From: Trichomonas tenax
Lineage: Eukaryota > Parabasalia > Trichomonadida > Trichomonadidae
Reading direction: 5' to 3'
DNA length: 22,085 bases
Assembly (NCBI GenBank): GCA_023091735.1
Contig: JALKBU010000875.1
Location: 1 to 22,085 of the forward strand
Shown here: positions 16,692 through 22,085 of the stretch, in pieces
How positions within the stretch are numbered: position 1 is the first letter of the stretch
How the letters are laid out: each line of letters starts with the position of its first letter
Notes under the pieces: model-generated
Databases searched by the model: none
Told to the model about the DNA's origin: nothing
The model's input: the letters and a program-made list of their open reading frames with translations, nothing else
Made by a program: the position numbers and the translations under genes

Positions 16692-19600
16692 ATGGAGGAA
16701 CCCAACTCTGTTGCGGCTAGCACATCTGGTTACATTGCTGAGTCCTTAATATCCAAATATAGAGGCTTGATTGACATCCCTCTCTCGGACAGAATAATCG
16801 ACTCGTTGATCTCATTGTTCAACTATTTCGATATCTACTCTCCTAAGATGGAGTTACTCTATTCTGTCGTTACGTTCTTTAGGTTCTTCCAGCTCCTTGG
16901 AGGCGCTTTCATGGCAGCAAATTTGAACAGTTTTGAGCCAGGCACATTGACATTTAAAACAATGAGCATCATCACGGTGCTTTTCCACTTGGTTCCGGTT
17001 GCATACAGAAGAGGCAAGGGTTGGATTATTTTGTCTGTAATTAATCCGATTTTATTATTGATGGCGATTTATCTGATCATCACAGCGTATATATACAAAA
17101 CCACATCCAAGGTTCCAAGAATATCAACTCTAATCTTGTCTATCTTCATGGCTGCAGGCCCATTTTTGTTATTACCAATTTCTGCTCAATATTCGGCCCA
17201 AATGCTATCAGGAAACATCGCTAAAACTATTAAAGCGGATCTTAAGAACAATGTTTCCATTGTTTTATCAATATTGGCCATAATAATTTGGATGTGGATA
17301 ATTATAAAGGCAAACTCTATTGCTTTAGTGTTCAGACAACGATCATTTGCTTCAATTGAAGGTTCACCACAGGCAAAACTGCTCATAACAACATCTTTAG
17401 TCACTTTTGCTTCCGCATTAACAACAAACTTGGATTCTTATCCTTCCGTTGCTATGATGATACTCTGCATATTATTATACTTCTATTGCTCCACAACTTG
17501 CTTCAATTGCGGAACTTTTTATAAACGCAATCATCAAGTAATGGTTTTAAGTGCTTGTATACTGGGAATCTTACTCTGTGGAGCCAATATGTACACTATC
17601 TTTGCTGATACTCCCTGGGATCCAAAGTTTTTCGTTGGATTTACAATTGTCGCTCTTATTGTGTTCATTTTAGTTATATTCATCATCAAAAAGAAAGAAC
17701 GCAGAGAATTAATGCTATTGGATGAAATAGATGACCAAAATAACATATTATTGCTCAAAAAAGTTAACAAATTCAAGCAAATCTTGTCAACAGGCTTCTA
17801 CTACTCACATCCAGCCTGCATTTCATTCAAGATCTTCAAACTCGCTGTTGATGAGTGGAAAGATAATCTCAGTGTTTGGGGACTTTACGCGAAGTTTGCT
17901 GGAATTTATCCTGAACAGAATTCGCACTTGGTGTTCATTTGCCAGAGTGTTTCCAAAATAAAGACAAGAAACAACACACTCAAGAATGTTATATTGTCGA
18001 GTGTTGGTTATATCATCAAAACAAGAGAAACAACGTTCACACAACAGCTTAAGAACAAAATCTCAAAGCTTGCAAAGATCTTTACAAAGACAAAAGCAAG
18101 AATAAGAAATATTTGGGATTTAACGCTCCAAGGAAACATCAATGAAATGAACACTGCTATAATAGGGTCCCAGGATTCAGTCACTGAGTGTGAAGTTGAA
18201 ATGATGCACCTCCTTCAACAATATCCAAACAACAAATATGTTGCAAGACAGTATGTTCGATTTTTGACTGATATCAAAGGAGATCAAATTGCAGCGAAGC
18301 AAGCTTATGAAGACCTCGTGAAGTTAAGCCGTGGAATGCAAATCAGAGAAGATACAATTCATGGATTAGGAATGATGGCATTCCCTAATCTTCCAGATGT
18401 TTGCAGGACACTTGAATTTCCTTCGCAGCTCAAACTTACGGAATTGGAATCTCTTGGAAATGGAGATGCCATTATTGATGATACACAGAACTATGAAGCG
18501 TTTGAAACCATTTCCAAACAGATCGAAAAGCACAAAGTTCCAGCTACAGGTTTCATGATCTGGTCAACGATCATTTGTTTCATTATTTTGGTTCTCGTTC
18601 CTTTGATAGCGGCTGTTGTTGGTTTTGAGTTGTTACAAGATGAGCTCTCTAAGCCTGTTGTCTTCATGCAAGGAATTGCATACACAAGAGACATTGTTGC
18701 AATATTGACAGGTTATGTTGGAAGATTCCTGTTCCAAGAGTTGGATGATCCATATAATACATCGCAAAAGATTCAGCCATCACTTAGATTGCTTCCTAAC
18801 TTCAAAATGGATGCTTATGGAGGATTCAGAGATACAAGATCAATATTAAACTACTTAGCTTCAAGTGTTGCAGAAGCAAATCAATTAATGAATACCGTTA
18901 GAAGCTTTAAACCCGGTGATAAATATATTGAAAAAGTCAGGGATTTGTTATTCACAAATATTCTTAATTTTTCGATGTATTTGAACAAAACAAACATTGT
19001 CGACAAAATCACTTCCGTTTCAGAAGCTTCTTACATGCTTGCTGCTCATGTTGGCAAACTTCTTGATAATAAAGTCATCACTCCTGAAGTTGCCTGCAGC
19101 ATGGATGCATTGACAGTTAGAAACAACCTTCAAGGAACACTTGTTTCAACAGGAAATGCTCTTCAAACTATAATCGAGTTCATGAAGAACAACAATGAAA
19201 AATACCAGATTTACTTCATTGCAGCAATTGCTGTTGCTATATGCATCAATGTCATTGCCTATCCTTTGATATACTATTTGCAAGTGAGGAAGCTCAGAGA
19301 AAACAGACATGAAATATTATTCACATTGACAACACTTCCAAAGACTGTTATTTCTGGAATTTCAGCATCTTTCCATAAGGTTAGATCTGGTGTTGAAGTA
19401 AAGCAGTCAGGAAACTTATCCAACTCCAGCAACAATGATATTTCAAAGCAAGAAGAGTCGATCATGAAAATCTTCACAAGTATCAGTGATGGACATTCAA
19501 ATGCATCAATTGAAGCTTCAAACTTGTTCTGTATTTTGATAATAGTGATTTTGTCATGCATTAGCTACTATCTCACAATGAATGCATTCATTGATTCATC

Positions 19601-21350
19601 TGAGAACGTTGTTTTCAACAACCATCACATTAACTATCTCTATGGTGCCACGGCTTATATTTTCAGTATCATGGCTGGAATTTTCAAGATTGCTTTAGCT
19701 CAATATCATCCTGTTTTCGCGAATTCCATCATTGATACACAAGAAGAAGTTGATTTGATTGGAGAAAGAATGCCAAAACTTGTTTCATTCTTCCAAATGA
19801 TCAGACTTGGAGGTGAAGACATCAGAGAGGTTTCTTTCAAGGAAATTCAAACATACATTAATGAAGCATCAGAAACATTATATTGCCCTGATCCATTCGA
19901 GCCACCAACAAATATCCCAGAAAGCACACATTGTCTGTCAGCAGAGCAGCAACTCTATGCTGCAACAATTTACATGAAAAAGATTTATGGATTAATGTGC
20001 CAGGAGTCACAAATTTGGCCGGTTGCAAATAGCAGAGATCTTCAAGATCTCTGGCAAATCGGACCAATTGAACTTTATGCATCATTCTTCCATGGAGCAG
20101 GCAACGCTATTGCTCCTTTAATTCTTGATCAGATGGAAGAATCACATCATGTTATAATACTCTATGCAATTCTTTTCATTCTTCTTAATGCTCTGATTTC
20201 ATTAGTAATTATCATTCTTGCATTGAAAGAAGATGTTCTCCTTAAGTACTCTCTTAGATTGTTCATGAGATGCCCTCCAACAACGATAATGCAAAACCAG
20301 AATATTATGAACTTGTTGTCTGGAAACTACAGCTTGAAAATGGATAATCACTATGAAGGTCACATTGGATTTTCTAATGAAGTTATTTCCAAACTCAACG
20401 ATGTCATCATTGTTTGCCAAGAAGAAACAGGAAATATTATTACTGTTAACTCAGCATTCGAATCTGTGTTTAGAATAACGCAATCTGAAGCAGAGAAGAT
20501 GAACATCAAAGGATTTTTCACTGCCGAAAGATTCCAATCTAAGGATGGCATCGAAAAGGTTTTCTCTCAGCAAACAGAGTTGATTTACTTGAAGACAGAA
20601 ACAGAGAAAGTCTATTTCGAATTTACAAATAGCTCTGTTTGTGGAAGAAAGATTTACTCGGGAAGCAACCAAACACAAATTATCATGCATGAGAAGTTGA
20701 TTCAAGATGAAAAGAAGAAATCTGATGCTATGTTAGCTTCCATTTTGCCACCAATGTTGGTTCCAAGAGTCCAAGCAGGAGAAAAGAATATCTCATTCTC
20801 TGTCCAATCTGCAACAATTCTTTTCTTGGATGTCGTCGAGTTCACTCCATGGTGTGGTTCTCATGATGCTCAATATGTCATGAGAATGCTCAACATCATG
20901 TTCAAAGAATTTGACGCGATCACAAATGCACACAAAACAATGACAAAGATCAAATGCATTGGTGACTGTTATATGGCTGCAGGTGGTATCTTCGATGAAG
21001 TCAATCAACCAGCTGTTCATGCAAAAGAAGTTGTTGATTTCGGCTGTTTGGTCATCAAGAAACTATTAGAAATTGATGAATCAGAGAATGAAAGCTTAAG
21101 AATTAGAGTTGGCATCAACACTGGCGGTCCAATCGTCGCTGGTGTTATTGGTACAGAGAAACCAACATTTGAGATTCTTGGTCCAGCAATCAACATTGCA
21201 CACGAAATGGAGCATCATGGTGTTCCAATGAAAGTCCACATTTCAAGACCAGTCTATGAATTGATCTATGGCCAACAATTTGACATCAAAGAAAGAGGTG
21301 AGATCGATGTCAAAGGAGGAAAGATGTTCACATATTTTGTTGAACCATAA
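16692..21350 (+). CDS. Large multi-pass membrane adenylate cyclase with PAS and class III catalytic domain
   Basis: A 1552-residue receptor-type cyclase expected to make cAMP from ATP at the plasma membrane. Residues 1-50 are cytoplasmic, then about nine helices at 57-333. Next is a cytoplasmic region with TPR/HAT-like helices (YPEQN near 406, YPNNKYVARQYVRFL at 511-525). Helices at about 620-646 and 837-863 bracket a 190-residue outer loop; helices follow at about 944-965, 984-1003 and 1153-1178, the last two around a 150-residue loop. A PAS domain is at about 1225-1330. A short linker with ILPPMLV (1351-1357) leads to the class III domain, 1370-1552. Catalytic features: metal Asp D1380 (FLDVVEFT) and D1425 (KIKCIGDCY), adenine-selecting K1421 and E1494 (guanylate cyclases have Glu and Cys there), N1501, and K1541. 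The transition-state Arg position (N+4) is Glu, E1505. The single catalytic domain implies homodimers. Trichomonads have many such genes. The ATG is the first in the frame; the ligand is unknown. Confidence 0.94.
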   Translation: MEEPNSVAASTSGYIAESLISKYRGLIDIPLSDRIIDSLISLFNYFDIYSPKMELLYSVVTFFRFFQLLGGAFMAANLNSFEPGTLTFKTMSIITVLFHLVPVAYRRGKGWIILSVINPILLLMAIYLIITAYIYKTTSKVPRISTLILSIFMAAGPFLLLPISAQYSAQMLSGNIAKTIKADLKNNVSIVLSILAIIIWMWIIIKANSIALVFRQRSFASIEGSPQAKLLITTSLVTFASALTTNLDSYPSVAMMILCILLYFYCSTTCFNCGTFYKRNHQVMVLSACILGILLCGANMYTIFADTPWDPKFFVGFTIVALIVFILVIFIIKKKERRELMLLDEIDDQNNILLLKKVNKFKQILSTGFYYSHPACISFKIFKLAVDEWKDNLSVWGLYAKFAGIYPEQNSHLVFICQSVSKIKTRNNTLKNVILSSVGYIIKTRETTFTQQLKNKISKLAKIFTKTKARIRNIWDLTLQGNINEMNTAIIGSQDSVTECEVEMMHLLQQYPNNKYVARQYVRFLTDIKGDQIAAKQAYEDLVKLSRGMQIREDTIHGLGMMAFPNLPDVCRTLEFPSQLKLTELESLGNGDAIIDDTQNYEAFETISKQIEKHKVPATGFMIWSTIICFIILVLVPLIAAVVGFELLQDELSKPVVFMQGIAYTRDIVAILTGYVGRFLFQELDDPYNTSQKIQPSLRLLPNFKMDAYGGFRDTRSILNYLASSVAEANQLMNTVRSFKPGDKYIEKVRDLLFTNILNFSMYLNKTNIVDKITSVSEASYMLAAHVGKLLDNKVITPEVACSMDALTVRNNLQGTLVSTGNALQTIIEFMKNNNEKYQIYFIAAIAVAICINVIAYPLIYYLQVRKLRENRHEILFTLTTLPKTVISGISASFHKVRSGVEVKQSGNLSNSSNNDISKQEESIMKIFTSISDGHSNASIEASNLFCILIIVILSCISYYLTMNAFIDSSENVVFNNHHINYLYGATAYIFSIMAGIFKIALAQYHPVFANSIIDTQEEVDLIGERMPKLVSFFQMIRLGGEDIREVSFKEIQTYINEASETLYCPDPFEPPTNIPESTHCLSAEQQLYAATIYMKKIYGLMCQESQIWPVANSRDLQDLWQIGPIELYASFFHGAGNAIAPLILDQMEESHHVIILYAILFILLNALISLVIIILALKEDVLLKYSLRLFMRCPPTTIMQNQNIMNLLSGNYSLKMDNHYEGHIGFSNEVISKLNDVIIVCQEETGNIITVNSAFESVFRITQSEAEKMNIKGFFTAERFQSKDGIEKVFSQQTELIYLKTETEKVYFEFTNSSVCGRKIYSGSNQTQIIMHEKLIQDEKKKSDAMLASILPPMLVPRVQAGEKNISFSVQSATILFLDVVEFTPWCGSHDAQYVMRMLNIMFKEFDAITNAHKTMTKIKCIGDCYMAAGGIFDEVNQPAVHAKEVVDFGCLVIKKLLEIDESENESLRIRVGINTGGPIVAGVIGTEKPTFEILGPAINIAHEMEHHGVPMKVHISRPVYELIYGQQFDIKERGEIDVKGGKMFTYFVEP

Positions 21351-21745
21351 TATAATCATTTTGAAAAAGCTTTTTATTATACCCAATTTTGCCATAATTT
21401 GCACTCTTCTTGTTTAATTTGAGAGGAAAACTGGAAGAATATGTATTTATCCCCTTAGATTCACCTATATTACGGTTGTTTCAGAAACTCTTTTGTTGCT
21501 TTTTGGAAAGGCAAGATTGAGTGCTTCAAATAAAACAAATAATAACTATCAGTAGAGCTTTTATATCATTTATTCCAATGGAGGAATCACTATTAAAGGT
21601 AAAGCATCAATATTAATATTGGTATTTATCATGAATAAACAAATGAATTTTGGAGACTTGTGGGTTAAATTTCGTCTGATTATAATGTAATATTGATACT
21701 TTACTTTCGTTTAGATAATGTGGAGTCTATGACAAAAGTGAACAC

Positions 21746-21839
21746 CAAAAAGTGACAGAAAAACCTTAAAGTCACTTTTCATGAATAAACTGTCACTTTT
21801 TGCGCGGGCAAATTGTCACCTTTATAAAAAGTGTCATAA
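21746..21839. repeat. Cluster of short inverted repeats (GTCACTTTT family)
   Basis: CAAAAAGTGACA at 21746-21757 pairs perfectly with TGTCACTTTTTG at 21791-21802. Another GTCACTTTT lies between them (21771-21779). A further imperfect pair (TGTCACC and AGTGTCA) spans about 21814-21836. The 14-mer GTCACTTTTTGCGC at 21792-21805 also occurs at 10522-10535. This looks like a terminus or subterminal repeat of a small transposon. Confidence 0.55.
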
Positions 21840-21980
21840 ATATCTTTGTTGTCTAACCAATACATTCAGGTTAGTGTTGTTGACGAGCCACAACTCTATC
21901 ATCAACGAACATATACCTAACTGGTAATTGGTAAGAAAACATCGATATTTATGCATGATTAAATTGTTGCGAGAATATTA

Positions 21981-22085
21981 TTGGGCGAGGTCGGCCTGAG
22001 ACTTCCAAAGCCCTCGAGTGGCCAAGCCAGGCCATAGCAAGAAGGACTCAGCCTACAGAAGCCGCCTCTACCTCCAGCATCAGAT
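21981..22085. other. Abruptly GC-rich segment at the window edge
   Basis: 62 of 105 bases are G or C, against a background of roughly one third or less. Both strands have an open frame here: plus reads GRGRPETSKALEWPSQ, minus reads SDAGGRGGFCRLSPSCYG. It contains the small hairpin TGGCC/GGCCA. It may be the start of a repeat or mobile element, or foreign or misassembled sequence; the window ends before it can be identified. Confidence 0.4.

Larger units (their letters stand above)
21351..22085. other. Downstream region with inverted repeats and a GC-rich end
   Basis: No gene is recognised. A 14-bp palindrome CAATATTAATATTG lies at 21608-21621. A cluster of GTCACTTTT-type repeats (21746-21839) and a GC-rich tail (21981-22085) are described separately. 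Confidence 0.5.

Noticed and set aside
17186..21020. Many open frames on both strands within the cyclase gene
   Set aside because: All are shadows of the 1552-residue reading frame; none shows a domain.
1..22085. CRISPR arrays, ribosomal RNA genes, tandem satellite arrays
   Set aside because: No regularly spaced repeats, no rRNA-like blocks and no long tandem arrays were seen on either strand.

Overview
The window looks like nuclear DNA of a trichomonad parabasalid; Tritrichomonas foetus is my best guess, but the species cannot be fixed by eye. Four things point there. (1) The intergenic DNA is very AT-rich and all the long genes are free of introns. (2) There are short two-repeat Myb proteins of the trichomonad type. 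(3) Decayed ankyrin/DUF3447 genes are present. (4) There is a very large multi-pass membrane cyclase. Three Myb loci carry a TCATTT element 10 to 15 nt before the ATG, as expected of the trichomonad initiator.

Layout. 1-838: AT-rich DNA with no convincing gene. 839-1069 (+): truncated one-repeat Myb gene. 1749-3023 (-): intact sugar-porter MFS transporter. 3024-4341: apparently non-coding. 4342-4458 (+) and 4519-5528 (-): two ankyrin-repeat pseudogenes, tail to tail. 6096-6734 (-): basic, proline-containing protein of unknown function. 6801-7807 (+): surface-protein gene whose ectodomain is broken by stops and frameshifts, while its transmembrane segment and Lys-rich tail stay open. 7964-8634 (+): unknown, probably decaying locus. 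8655-9203 (+) and 12263-12823 (+): two intact Myb paralogues, about 58% identical over the DNA-binding region, separated by 3 kb rich in hairpins. 12930-16613: stretch of minus-strand gene remnants (12930-13741, 14052-14168, 14328-14652, 16434-16613) and a 1.1-kb element with 43-bp terminal inverted repeats (14978-16112). 16692-21350 (+): 1552-residue membrane nucleotide cyclase with a PAS domain. 21351-22085: downstream DNA with a cluster of short inverted repeats and a sharply GC-rich end.

The intact genes suggest sugar uptake, transcription control and cyclic-nucleotide signalling, but nothing shows that they form one pathway. The most useful points are the cyclase, which keeps its metal-binding and adenine-specifying residues but has Glu where the transition-state Arg is expected; the previously unlisted inverted-repeat element just upstream of it; the broken beta-helix-like surface gene; and the large amount of recently decayed coding sequence. 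Only short remnants were translated by hand, so their ends are approximate.
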